In this document: positions 45,250 through 52,963 of the stretch, piece by piece
Numbering within the stretch: the first letter of the stretch is position 1
Layout: each line of letters opens with the position of its first letter
Assembly: GCF_001905125.1 (NCBI RefSeq)
Contig: NZ_LWLE01000038.1
Location: 89,320 to 153,319, forward strand
Length of the DNA: 64,000 nucleotides
Origin: Streptomyces sp. TSRI0281
GTDB taxonomy: Bacteria > Actinomycetota > Actinomycetes > Streptomycetales > Streptomycetaceae
Reading direction: 5' to 3'
Program-made: the position numbers and the translations under genes
The notes under the pieces: model-generated
Seen by the model: the letters and a program-made list of their open reading frames with translations, nothing else
The model's database searches: none
What the model was told of the DNA's origin: nothing

Positions 45250-46464
45250 TCAGCGGTACTTCTTGATCTCCCGCCGGGCCAGCGACCGCTGGTGCACCTC
45301 GTCCGGCCCGTCCGCCAGCCGCAGCGTCCGTGCCGCCGCCCACAGCTCCGCCAGCGGGAAGTCCTGACTGACCCCGCCCGCGCCGTGCAGCTGGACCGCC
45401 CGGTCGAGGATGTCCACCACCGCCCGCGGGGTCGCGATCTTGATGGACTGGATCTCGGTGTGCGCACCCCGGTTGCCCACGGTGTCCATCAGCCAGGCGG
45501 TCTTCAGCACCAGCAGCCGCAGCTGCTCCACCGTGACCCGGGCGTCCGCGATCCAGTTCTGCACGACGCCCTGCTGGGCGAGCGGCTTGCCGAAGGCCGT
45601 ACGGGACACGGCCCGCCGGCACATCAGCTCGATGGCCCGCTCGGCCATGCCGATCAGCCGCATGCAGTGGTGGATCCGGCCCGGACCCAGCCGTGCCTGC
45701 GCGATGGCGAAACCGCCGCCCTCCTCGCCGATCAGGTTGGTGACGGGCACCCGTACGTCGGTGAAGACGACCTCGGCATGACCACCGTGGGAGTGGTCCT
45801 CGTAGCCGTACACCCGCATGGCGCGGCGCACTTCGAGGCCCGGGGTGTCCCTCGGGACGAGGATCTGCGACTGCTGACGGCGGATGTCCTCGCCGTCCGG
45901 ATCGGTCTTGCCCATCACGATGAAGACCTGGCACTCCGGGTTCATCGCCCCGGAGATGAACCACTTGCGGCCGTTGACGACGTAGTGGTCGCCGTCCCGC
46001 GTGATCCGGGTCTCGATGTTGGTCGCGTCCGAGGAGGCGACCTCGGGCTCGGTCATGGCGAACGCCGACCGGATCTCCCCCGCGAGCAGCGGCTCCAGCC
46101 ACCGCTTCTTCTGCTCGGCCGTCCCGAACTGGAAGAGCACCTCCATGTTCCCGGTGTCCGGCGCCGCGCAGTTCAGCGCGGTCGGCGCCAAGTGCGGGCT
46201 GCGGCCCAGGATCTCGGCCAGCGGGGCGTACTGGAGGTTGGTCAGCCCGGCACCGTACCCGGCATCGGGAAGGAAGAGGTTCCACAGGCCCTGCCTGCGC
46301 GCCTCGGCCTTCAGGTCCTCCACGATCTGCGGGGTGTCCCACGGGGAGGCGAGGAGGGCGCGCTGGTCGTCCGCGGTCCGCTCGGCCGGGTACACATGCT
46401 CGTCCATGAAGGCGAGCAGCTTGGTGCGCAGCTCTTCGGTACGGGCGTCGAATGCGAAGTCCAT
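45250..46464 (-). CDS. Acyl-CoA dehydrogenase (ACAD10/11-like)
   Basis: This 404-residue flavoenzyme has the motif AFAMTEPEVASSDATN, the FAD-contacting ISGAMNPECQ region and RTAFGKPLAQQGVVQ. The C-terminal part has LHGAGGVSQDFPLAELWAAARTLRLADGPDEVH; here the position of the usual catalytic Glu loop reads LRLADGPDEVH, as in the ACAD10/11 group. In that group an aminoglycoside-phosphotransferase-like kinase acts with the dehydrogenase on 4-hydroxyacyl-CoA. The kinase gene is indeed directly upstream (8-base gap). Confidence 0.93.
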   Translation of the reverse strand: MDFAFDARTEELRTKLLAFMDEHVYPAERTADDQRALLASPWDTPQIVEDLKAEARRQGLWNLFLPDAGYGAGLTNLQYAPLAEILGRSPHLAPTALNCAAPDTGNMEVLFQFGTAEQKKRWLEPLLAGEIRSAFAMTEPEVASSDATNIETRITRDGDHYVVNGRKWFISGAMNPECQVFIVMGKTDPDGEDIRRQQSQILVPRDTPGLEVRRAMRVYGYEDHSHGGHAEVVFTDVRVPVTNLIGEEGGGFAIAQARLGPGRIHHCMRLIGMAERAIELMCRRAVSRTAFGKPLAQQGVVQNWIADARVTVEQLRLLVLKTAWLMDTVGNRGAHTEIQSIKIATPRAVVDILDRAVQLHGAGGVSQDFPLAELWAAARTLRLADGPDEVHQRSLARREIKKYR

Positions 46465-46472
46465 GGGGGTGA

Positions 46473-47495
46473 TCAGCCTTCCTGGAGGGTGGTGAGGCCG
46501 TGCTCGATGAAGACCGGGACGAGATCGCCGATGCGGTCGAAACCGGGGCCCACGGTCTGGCCGCGGGTGTAGCGGTAGTGGATGCCCTCCAGGATCACGG
46601 CGAGCTTGAACCAGGCGAACGCGGTGTACCAGGAGATGGCGGAGGTGTCCCGGCCGGACCGGGCGGCGTAGCGCTCGATCAGCTCGGCGGGTGCGGGGTG
46701 ACCGGCCGCGCCGCTGGTGGTGGACACCGGGGACCCGGGCAGCCCGAGGTCGGAGCTGTACATGACGAGCAGCCCGAGGTCGGTCAGCGGGTCGCCGAGG
46801 GTCGACATCTCCCAGTCGAGAACGGCCTTGATCCGGTCGTCCGAGCCGATCAGGACGTTGTCCAGGCGGTAGTCGCCGTGCACCACGGTGGGCGCGGGGG
46901 AGTGGGGCAGGTCGCGGCCGAGCGCGGCGTGCAACGCGTCGATCCCGGCGAGTTCACGGTTGCGGGAGGCATCGAGCTGCTTGCCCCAGCGGCGCAACTG
47001 CCGGTCCAGGAAACCCTCCGGGCGCCCGAAGTCGCCGAGCCCGACGGCCTCGGCGTCCACGGCGTGCAGATCGACCAGGGTGTCGACGAGACCGAGGATC
47101 GCACCCCGGGTGCGCTCGGCGCCCAGCGGGGCGAGCTGCTCGGCCGTGCGGAACGGGGTGCCCTCGACGTACTCCATCACGTAGAAGGGCGAGCCGATGA
47201 CCGCGTCGTCCTCGCAGAGCAGCACGGGCTCCGGCACCGGCACGGCGGTCTGGTGCAGGGCGCTGATGACCCGGAACTCGCGCTTCATGTCGTGCGCGGT
47301 GGCCAGGACATGGCCGAGCGGAGGTCTGCGCACGACCCACCGGCCGGTGCCGTCGGTGACGGTGTACGTGAGGTTCGACCGGCCGCCCTCGATCAGCCGG
47401 GCTTCGAGCGGTCCGCCCACCAGCCCCGGCCGCTCGCGGTCGAGATGCGCGCGCAGCGGGTCGGGGTCGAGACCTGGCGGGTGGACTGGGCTCAT
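46473..47495 (-). CDS. Phosphotransferase family (APH-like) kinase, ACAD10/11 partner type
   Basis: This 340-residue kinase-fold protein has the catalytic loop VVHGDYRLDNVLIG, the metal-binding AVLDWEMSTLGDP and the N-lobe ARLIEGGRSNLTYTVTDG. These are the marks of the APH group that phosphorylates hydroxyacyl-CoA in ACAD10/11-type 4-hydroxy acid breakdown. It is the first gene of the operon with the dehydrogenase. ATG 47495 follows GGAGGTG. A CATACCGACTGGT operator lies upstream at 47535-47556. Confidence 0.92.
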   Translation of the reverse strand: MSPVHPPGLDPDPLRAHLDRERPGLVGGPLEARLIEGGRSNLTYTVTDGTGRWVVRRPPLGHVLATAHDMKREFRVISALHQTAVPVPEPVLLCEDDAVIGSPFYVMEYVEGTPFRTAEQLAPLGAERTRGAILGLVDTLVDLHAVDAEAVGLGDFGRPEGFLDRQLRRWGKQLDASRNRELAGIDALHAALGRDLPHSPAPTVVHGDYRLDNVLIGSDDRIKAVLDWEMSTLGDPLTDLGLLVMYSSDLGLPGSPVSTTSGAAGHPAPAELIERYAARSGRDTSAISWYTAFAWFKLAVILEGIHYRYTRGQTVGPGFDRIGDLVPVFIEHGLTTLQEG

Positions 47496-47534
47496 GGTGC
47501 GCACCTCCGGGACGGCAGAACGATCGCTGCCCAT

Positions 47535-47556
47535 GATGCCGACCAGTCGGTATGTC
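47535..47556. promoter_or_regulatory. CATACCGACTGGT operator upstream of the kinase/acyl-CoA dehydrogenase operon
   Basis: On the minus strand bases 47553 to 47541 give CATACCGACTGGT, within the inverted repeat CCGAC-YR-GTCGG. It lies about 45 bases before the kinase start and shares its core with the sites at 41500 and 19411. Confidence 0.6.
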
Positions 47557-47570
47557 GTCCAGTGAACTCC

Positions 47571-47633
47571 CTGAATCGAGTACGGGAACCCCCTCCACCC
47601 TCTGGTCTTCAGTCGTATCTCTGAATAGAGTTC
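47571..47633 (+). promoter_or_regulatory. Two direct CTGAATnGAGTnC elements 50 bp apart upstream of the enolase-superfamily gene
   Basis: CTGAATCGAGTAC begins at 47571 and CTGAATAGAGTTC at 47621, exactly 50 bp apart. The second lies five bases before the ATG at 47638. Each is within a small dyad (GAACTC...GAGTAC; CTCT-GAAT-AGAG). This pattern suits two dimers of a regulator on the same helix face. Confidence 0.5.
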
Positions 47634-47637
47634 ACGT

Positions 47638-48927
47638 ATGGATACAGCCTTGTTGATCGACGAAGTCCGGCTCACCCCGATCCTCATAGCGGACCCGCCC
47701 CTTCTGAACACACAGGGCGTCCATCAGCCGTACACCCCCCGGCTCATCGTGGAGGTCGTCACGCGCGGTGGGGTGACGGGCATCGGGGAGACCTACGGCG
47801 ACGGCACCTATCTGGAGCTCGCCCGGCCGCTGGCCGAGGCGCTGCCCGGTCGCCCGGTCAGCGATCTGAACGCGCTGTTCGCGCTCGCCGAGGAGGTGTG
47901 CGGCGACTCACGGGCCGCCGACGACCGGGTCGACGCCGGTGGACTGCGCGGTGTCCGGACCGCGGACAAGCTCCGGCTCTCCGTCGTCTCGGGCTTCGAG
48001 GTCGCCTGCCTGGACGCGCTCGGCAAGACCCTCGGCCTGCCCGTGCACGCCCTGCTCGGCGGCAAGGTCCGCGACACCGTCGAGTACAGCGCGTACCTCT
48101 TCTACCGCTGGGCCGCCCACCCGGAGGGCGGCGAGCGGGACGACTGGGGTGCGGCTCTCGACCCGGCCGGCATCGTCGCCCAGGCCCGGCGCTTCGCCCG
48201 CGAGTACGGCTTCACCTCCTTCAAGCTCAAGGGCGGTGTCTTCGAGCCCGACCAGGAGATCGCCGCGGTCCGGGCCCTCGCCGAGGCGTTCGGCGGGCAG
48301 CCGCTGCGGCTGGACCCCAACGGTGCCTGGTCCGTCGAGACCTCGCTGTACGTCGCCGAGCAACTCAAGGACGTACTCGAATACCTGGAGGACCCGGCGA
48401 GCGGTACGGCGGCGATGGCCGCAGTGTCCGCCGGGACGGATGTGCCGCTGGCCACCAACATGTGCGTCACGACCCTCGCCGAGGTGCCCGAGGCGTTCGC
48501 CCGGGACGCGGTCCAGGTCGTCCTCAGCGACCACCACTACTGGGGCGGCCTGCACCGCACCCGCGAACTGGCCGGGATCTGCCGCACCTTCGGCGTCGGA
48601 CTCTCCATGCACTCCAACACCCACCTCGGCATCAGCCTCGCCGCGATGACCCACGTCGCGGCCACCGTGCCCAACCTCGATTTCGCCTGCGACAGCCACT
48701 ACCCCTGGCAGACGGAGGACGTCATCACCACCCGGCACGTCTTCTCCGACGGGGCCCTCGCCGTCTCCGACGCCCCCGGGCTCGGCGTCGAACTCGACCG
48801 CGAGCGGCTGGCCGCGCTGCACCGGCGCTGGCTGGACGACGACGGCACGATGCGCGAGCGCGACGACGCCGCCGCGATGCGCAAGGCCGACCCGGAGTGG
48901 GTGACACCGCCGATCCCGCGCTGGTGA
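47638..48927 (+). CDS. Enolase-superfamily sugar-acid dehydratase (glucarate dehydratase-like)
   Basis: This 429-residue protein has the MR-type enolase capping domain and barrel. Catalytic Lys is in SFKLKGGVF, metal ligands are Asp in LRLDPNGAW, Glu in YLEDPASG and Asn in ATNMCVTT, and the His-Asp dyad is in SDHHYWGG and MHSNTHLGI. The Asp/Glu/Asn set and the HSNTH motif are those of D-glucarate dehydratases, which make 5-keto-4-deoxyglucarate. The length also fits. The ATG has no classic ribosome site and lies next to a possible operator. No other glucarate genes are nearby, so related dehydratases are possible. Confidence 0.9.
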   Translation: MDTALLIDEVRLTPILIADPPLLNTQGVHQPYTPRLIVEVVTRGGVTGIGETYGDGTYLELARPLAEALPGRPVSDLNALFALAEEVCGDSRAADDRVDAGGLRGVRTADKLRLSVVSGFEVACLDALGKTLGLPVHALLGGKVRDTVEYSAYLFYRWAAHPEGGERDDWGAALDPAGIVAQARRFAREYGFTSFKLKGGVFEPDQEIAAVRALAEAFGGQPLRLDPNGAWSVETSLYVAEQLKDVLEYLEDPASGTAAMAAVSAGTDVPLATNMCVTTLAEVPEAFARDAVQVVLSDHHYWGGLHRTRELAGICRTFGVGLSMHSNTHLGISLAAMTHVAATVPNLDFACDSHYPWQTEDVITTRHVFSDGALAVSDAPGLGVELDRERLAALHRRWLDDDGTMRERDDAAAMRKADPEWVTPPIPRW

Positions 48928-49032
48928 CCCCGCCCCGCTCCCACCCGGGGCCCCGCACCGCCCGCACCCGGAGTCCCGCCCTGCTCCCCACCCTGAGTTG
49001 CGCCCGCTGCGGCCCGCGCCGAAGGTCGGAGG

Positions 49033-49965
49033 ATGAAGGCGATCAGCTACAGCAGGTACGGCTCGGCCGATGTCATGGAGTACGGCGAGCGGCCCGACCC
49101 GAAGGTCGGCCCGGACACGGTCCTGGTGAAGGTGCGGGCCGCGGCTGTCAACCCCGTCGACTGGAAGGCCCGTGAGGGCCACCTCCAGTCGGGCCTCGAA
49201 GCCGTCTTCCCGGTGATCCCGGGCTGGGACGTCTCCGGAGTCGTCGTGCAACCCGGTGTCGCGGTGGACGAGTTCGCCGTGGGCGACGAGGTCATCGGCT
49301 ATGTGCGGGAGGACTTCCTCTCCCGTGGCACGTTCGCCGAATACGTCGCCGCACCGGTGCGCACCCTCGCCCGCAAGCCGATGGGCCTGAGCTTCGAGGA
49401 GGCGGCGGGGCTGCCGCTGGCCGGGCTCACCGCCTACCAGGTGCTGCACCGCACCCTGAGGATCCGGAGCGGCGATACGGTCCTCGTCCACGCGGCGGCG
49501 GGCGGCGTCGGCTCGCTCGCGGTGCAGCTCGCCCGGCACGCGGGCTGCCGGGTCATCGGCACGGCGAGCGCCCACAACCACGACCATGTGCGCAGCCTCG
49601 GCGGCGAACCGGTGGAGTACGGCGACGGGCTCGTCGACCGGCTGCGGGCCCTGGCCCCCGACGGCATCGACGCCGCCTTCGACACGGTGGGCGGGGAAGC
49701 CCTGCGGGCCTCGGCGGACACCCTCGCCGAGGGCGGCAGGCTCGCCTCCATCGCGGACGGGGAGGTCTTCTCGTACGGCGGCCGCTACGCCTTCGTCCGG
49801 CCCGACGCCAAGGATCTGGCCCATCTGGCGGAACTGGCCGAGCAGGGCATCATCACGGTCAACGTGGACCGGGTCTTCCCGCTGGAACAGGCCGCGGACG
49901 CGTACCGGCTCAACGAGGAGGGACGCACCCGCGGAAAGGTCGTCGTCACCGTGGCCTGGGACTGA
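49033..49965 (+). CDS. NADP-dependent quinone oxidoreductase-like MDR protein
   Basis: This 310-residue zinc-free MDR protein of the QOR type has VKVRAAAVNPVDWKAREG, the dinucleotide fold VLVHAAAGGVGSLAVQLAR and AFDTVGGEAL. There is no structural Cys4 or catalytic GHE zinc motif. It probably reduces quinones or enones with NADPH. GTCGGAGG precedes the ATG. The gene is single; the following 49966-50088 spacer carries GACCGGCGTACGGAAG repeats. Confidence 0.9.
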   Translation: MKAISYSRYGSADVMEYGERPDPKVGPDTVLVKVRAAAVNPVDWKAREGHLQSGLEAVFPVIPGWDVSGVVVQPGVAVDEFAVGDEVIGYVREDFLSRGTFAEYVAAPVRTLARKPMGLSFEEAAGLPLAGLTAYQVLHRTLRIRSGDTVLVHAAAGGVGSLAVQLARHAGCRVIGTASAHNHDHVRSLGGEPVEYGDGLVDRLRALAPDGIDAAFDTVGGEALRASADTLAEGGRLASIADGEVFSYGGRYAFVRPDAKDLAHLAELAEQGIITVNVDRVFPLEQAADAYRLNEEGRTRGKVVVTVAWD

Positions 49966-49977
49966 CACCGGGCCCGG

Positions 49978-50066
49978 AGGCGACCGGCGTACGGAAGTGA
50001 CAAGGGCCCGGAGGCGACCGGCGCCGGAGGTGACCGGCGTACGGAAGCGACCGGCACCCGAAGCGA
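49978..50066. repeat. GACCGGCGTACGGAAG-type imperfect repeats
   Basis: Two copies of GACCGGCGTACGGAAG (49981-49996, 50033-50048) and several GGAGGCGACCGG or GAAGCGACCGG units occupy the gap between the oxidoreductase and the convergent DUF202 gene. No gene is present. Confidence 0.7.
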
Positions 50067-50088
50067 CCGCGCGGACGCCCGCCGCCGG

Positions 50089-50400
50089 TCAGAACAGCAT
50101 GGCCGCGGCGAACACCGCGAGCGCCACGGTGCACGCCGTCGCCAGCAGTGCGTGGCGGGGCGACAGCGGCTGGGGCCGAGCGACGTTCATCCCCAGCACC
50201 CGCCGGTGGGCCACCCGCAGAAACCCCAGCCAGGCCAGCGCGCTCAGCGCCACCGCGACCACGGCGGCGGGGGTCGCACCGGCGTGCAGCGCCTGCCTGC
50301 CCGCCAGCAGCGCCACCACCGTGCAGGACAGGGTGGTGCGCCGCCAGGCCAGCCTGGTCCGCTCCGGCTGGAGGCCGGGATCCCGTGGGGGCCCGGTCAC
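50089..50400 (-). CDS. DUF202 small membrane protein (second of a pair)
   Basis: This 103-residue protein has three hydrophobic helices and the DUF202 motif LQPERTRLAWRRTTLS near the N-terminus. The GTG start overlaps the stop of the upstream DUF202 gene by four bases. The role of DUF202 (YidH-like) proteins is unclear. Confidence 0.85.
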   Translation of the reverse strand: MTGPPRDPGLQPERTRLAWRRTTLSCTVVALLAGRQALHAGATPAAVVAVALSALAWLGFLRVAHRRVLGMNVARPQPLSPRHALLATACTVALAVFAAAMLF

Positions 50401-50792
50401 CGGCCCTCCCAGCCGAAGAGGACGACCACCACCATCGCGACGGCGACGACGGCGACCGCGAGACTCAGCAGCGTCGGGAAGCGCGAGACCGGCAGATCCT
50501 CACCGCGCCGCATCGCCCGCTCGCACCGCACCCAGTGATTCACCGCCCTGAGCGCACAGAGCACACCGGCGGCCAGCAGCGCGAGTGCCAGACCGGCCCG
50601 GACGCCCCAGGCCAGTTCCGGCAGGAACTGATCGACGGCGAAACCGCCGCCGATCAGGGCCAGAGCCGTCCGGATCCAGGCGAGGAACGTGCGCTCATTG
50701 GCCAGCGAGAACCGGTAGTCAGGGGTGTCGCCCTCTTCACGGATCCGCTGCGGGGCGAACCACAACCGAAGGCTCCGTACGAAATCGTTCAC
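50397..50792 (-). CDS. YidH/DUF202 family membrane protein (first of a pair)
   Basis: This 131-residue protein has the DUF202 motif SLANERTFLAWIRTALALIGGG, then two more helices (about 65-85 and 105-128). GTG start at 50792. It forms a translationally coupled pair with the shorter DUF202 protein; the two probably make a hetero-oligomer in the membrane. Confidence 0.87.
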   Translation of the reverse strand: MNDFVRSLRLWFAPQRIREEGDTPDYRFSLANERTFLAWIRTALALIGGGFAVDQFLPELAWGVRAGLALALLAAGVLCALRAVNHWVRCERAMRRGEDLPVSRFPTLLSLAVAVVAVAMVVVVLFGWEGR

Positions 50793-50843
50793 GCCCGGAA
50801 CCCTATCTGTCGGTTTGTGGTCGTTTACGACCAGGAGCCGGAC

Positions 50844-51371
50844 TCAACGGGACCGGAACTCCCGCAACCGGTGGTGCGCCTCCAGTCCGTCGGGCACCCA
50901 GGGCCATTCGGTGAGCCGCGGTTCCAGTTCGGCGTCGGTGAGGAAGGTGTGCCACGCGACCTCTTCCGCCTGAGGATTCACCGGCAGCTCGCACCGCACC
51001 TGGTACACGGCCGACCACCAGGAGTGCTCGGCGCTCGTGTACAGGAAGGTGAAGAGCGGTTCGGGGCGGGGGAGCCCGCTGACCCCGAGCTCCTCCTCCG
51101 CCTCGCGCAGCGCGGCCTCGTCGTAGGACTCGCCCGCGCCCACGACCCCGCCGACGAACATGTCGTAGTGCGAGGGGAAGACCAGTTTGCCGGCGGTCCT
51201 GCGGTGCACGAAGAGCCTGCCCCGCGCGTCCCGCACCTCGATGAACACACAGCGATGGCGCAGGCCCCGCGCGGTCGCCTCACCGCGCGGGGCCTGCCCG
51301 ACGACCTCGTCGTCCTCATCGACGATGTCCAGGATCTCCTCGGTCCGGTCAGTGGGTTTCATACGGCCCAT
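50844..51371 (-). CDS. Nudix hydrolase, IPP-isomerase-like subfamily
   Basis: This 175-residue enzyme has a Nudix box GVVGAGESYDEAALREAEEELGV (Gly, Glu, then REAEEELG). The N-terminus (EEILDIVDEDDEVVGQAPRGEATARGLRHRCVFIEV) is that of the YfcD/Idi-like group of Nudix proteins, rather than a true isomerase. The substrate is unknown. ATG 51371 has GTGAGG just upstream; ATG 51362 is also in frame. Confidence 0.9.
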   Translation of the reverse strand: MGRMKPTDRTEEILDIVDEDDEVVGQAPRGEATARGLRHRCVFIEVRDARGRLFVHRRTAGKLVFPSHYDMFVGGVVGAGESYDEAALREAEEELGVSGLPRPEPLFTFLYTSAEHSWWSAVYQVRCELPVNPQAEEVAWHTFLTDAELEPRLTEWPWVPDGLEAHHRLREFRSR

Positions 51372-51439
51372 CCAACCTCACGCCATCGGCGGTGATCCCG
51401 GCCCCACGACGTGGGCGACCGGAGCCCTGCCGTACGCGG

Positions 51440-52213
51440 TCACTGCCCCATGACGTACTTGACGGTCGGGCCGGTCGTCCAGCCGCCGTCCACCGCCAGC
51501 TCGGCGCCCGTGATGTACGAGGCGGCGTCCGAGAGCAGGAACACCACGGCCTCCGCGATCTCGGGAGCCTCGCCGACCCGGCCCATGGGCGTGTTCGGGT
51601 AGTTGCCGTCGCCCTGCTGAATGCCGACGGCGGCGGTCATCGGGGTGTAGGTCATGCCGGGGTGGACGGAGTTGACCCGGACCTTGGCCGTGCCCAGCTC
51701 CACCGCGCCGACCTTGGTCAGACCGCGTACGCCCCACTTGGAGGCGCCGTAGCTGGAGGTCATGGCGAGGCCCATCAGACCGGCGGCCGAGGAGATGTTG
51801 ACGATCGAACCGCCGCCGTTCTCCTTCATCACGGGGATCACGGTCTTCATGCCGATGAACACGGCGGTCAGGTTGATGTCGATCACCTTGCGGAAGTGCT
51901 CGACCGTCTCGGTCTCCAGCGGCTGACCGGTGGAGACGCCGGCGTTGTTCACCAGGCCGTCGATCCGGCCGAACTCGGCGAGCGTGAACTCCGCGACGCG
52001 CTGCCAGTCCTCCTCGGAGGTCACGTCGTGGTGCAGGAACCGGGCGTTGTCGCCGAGCGCGGCGGCGGTGGCGGCGCCCTCCTCGTCGAGGACGTCGGTG
52101 ATCACGACGTTGCCGCCGCCCGCGACGGCGAGGCGGGCGGCCTCGGCGCCGAGGCCGCGGGCGCCGCCGGTGACGATGACGGTCCTGCCGGTGAGGCTGG
52201 TCTTGTCGCTCAT
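51440..52213 (-). CDS. Short-chain dehydrogenase/reductase (3-alpha/20-beta-hydroxysteroid dehydrogenase-like)
   Basis: This 257-residue classical SDR has TGGARGLGAEAARLA, the NNAG motif (VNNAGVSTG), catalytic Ser in NISSAAGLMG and the Tyr-Lys pair in SSYGASKWGV. VITDVLDEEG after beta-2 marks NAD preference. It resembles Streptomyces 20-beta-hydroxysteroid dehydrogenase. ATG 52213 has AAGGAC seven bases upstream; ATG 52228 overlaps the TetR stop and is possible. It is cotranscribed with the TetR gene, its likely regulator. Confidence 0.92.
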   Translation of the reverse strand: MSDKTSLTGRTVIVTGGARGLGAEAARLAVAGGGNVVITDVLDEEGAATAAALGDNARFLHHDVTSEEDWQRVAEFTLAEFGRIDGLVNNAGVSTGQPLETETVEHFRKVIDINLTAVFIGMKTVIPVMKENGGGSIVNISSAAGLMGLAMTSSYGASKWGVRGLTKVGAVELGTAKVRVNSVHPGMTYTPMTAAVGIQQGDGNYPNTPMGRVGEAPEIAEAVVFLLSDAASYITGAELAVDGGWTTGPTVKYVMGQ

Positions 52214-52224
52214 GGTGCTGTCCT

Positions 52225-52872
52225 TCATATGGTGCGGGTGGTTCCGGAGCGGCCCGGCACGGGTGCGTGCAGAAACGCGGTGGTGGTCTCGACGAGATCG
52301 GCGCGGAACAGGTCCTCGCCGGTCAGCGCCTCGATGCCGTCGAGGTACTGGCGGGCGCGGTCGGCCATGGCCGCGCCGATCAGGGTGAGCGCCAGATCGA
52401 GCCGCTCCAGGCGCACCGCCTCGGGCAGCGCGCCCAGACAGTCCGCGATCCGGCCGATCAGCCGCCCGTAGGCGGTGGCGTCGACCGCGGGGTGCAGCTC
52501 GCCCGTGCGCAGCCCGGTCTCATGGGTGAGCTGGGCCGAGACGCGCAGACAGCGCCGGCCCCGGTCGTCGGTCAGCAGACCGGCCTCGGCCGTCACCAGG
52601 GCCGTGAGCAGCTCCCGTACGCCCGCGTCCGCGCCCAGCGCGTCCAGGAGCGGGGCCAGTAGCTGCTCGGCGCGGGACTGCCGGCCCGCCATGACCGCGT
52701 CGAGCAGTCCGGCCCGGGAGCCGAAGTGGTACTGCACGGCGGAGGGATTGCTCTGCCCGGCCAGTCGGACGATGTCCCTGATCTGGGCGCCTTCGACGCC
52801 CTGCGCCGCGAAGATCTCCTCGGCGGCGCGGATGAGCTTGTCCCGGGTCTCGGGTCCTGACGTTCTCGCCAT
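52225..52872 (-). CDS. TetR family regulator of the downstream SDR
   Basis: This 215-residue protein has a TetR DNA-binding domain (about 8-55: RDKLIRAAEEIFAAQGVEGAQIRDIVRLAGQSNPSAVQYHFGSRAGLLDAV); the SNPSAVQYHFGS variant is typical of a subgroup near dehydrogenases. The SDR gene begins right at its stop. A TAATG-N5-CATTA palindrome at 52883-52897 lies 10 bases upstream of the start and is a likely autoregulatory site. Confidence 0.9.
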   Translation of the reverse strand: MARTSGPETRDKLIRAAEEIFAAQGVEGAQIRDIVRLAGQSNPSAVQYHFGSRAGLLDAVMAGRQSRAEQLLAPLLDALGADAGVRELLTALVTAEAGLLTDDRGRRCLRVSAQLTHETGLRTGELHPAVDATAYGRLIGRIADCLGALPEAVRLERLDLALTLIGAAMADRARQYLDGIEALTGEDLFRADLVETTTAFLHAPVPGRSGTTRTI

Positions 52873-52882
52873 GAGCCCATAC

Positions 52883-52897
52883 TAATGCTGGCCATTA
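52883..52897. promoter_or_regulatory. TAATG-N5-CATTA operator candidate of the TetR-SDR operon
   Basis: A perfect 5-bp dyad with a CTGGC centre is embedded in unusually AT-rich DNA (52881-52905). It overlaps the probable promoter of the TetR-SDR operon. Confidence 0.55.
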
Positions 52898-52963
52898 TTA
52901 ATAACCAGGGGCCAAGGGCCCCGGAAGCCGGTACAGGGCTGTTCCGCGGGTGGCACCGCCCGT

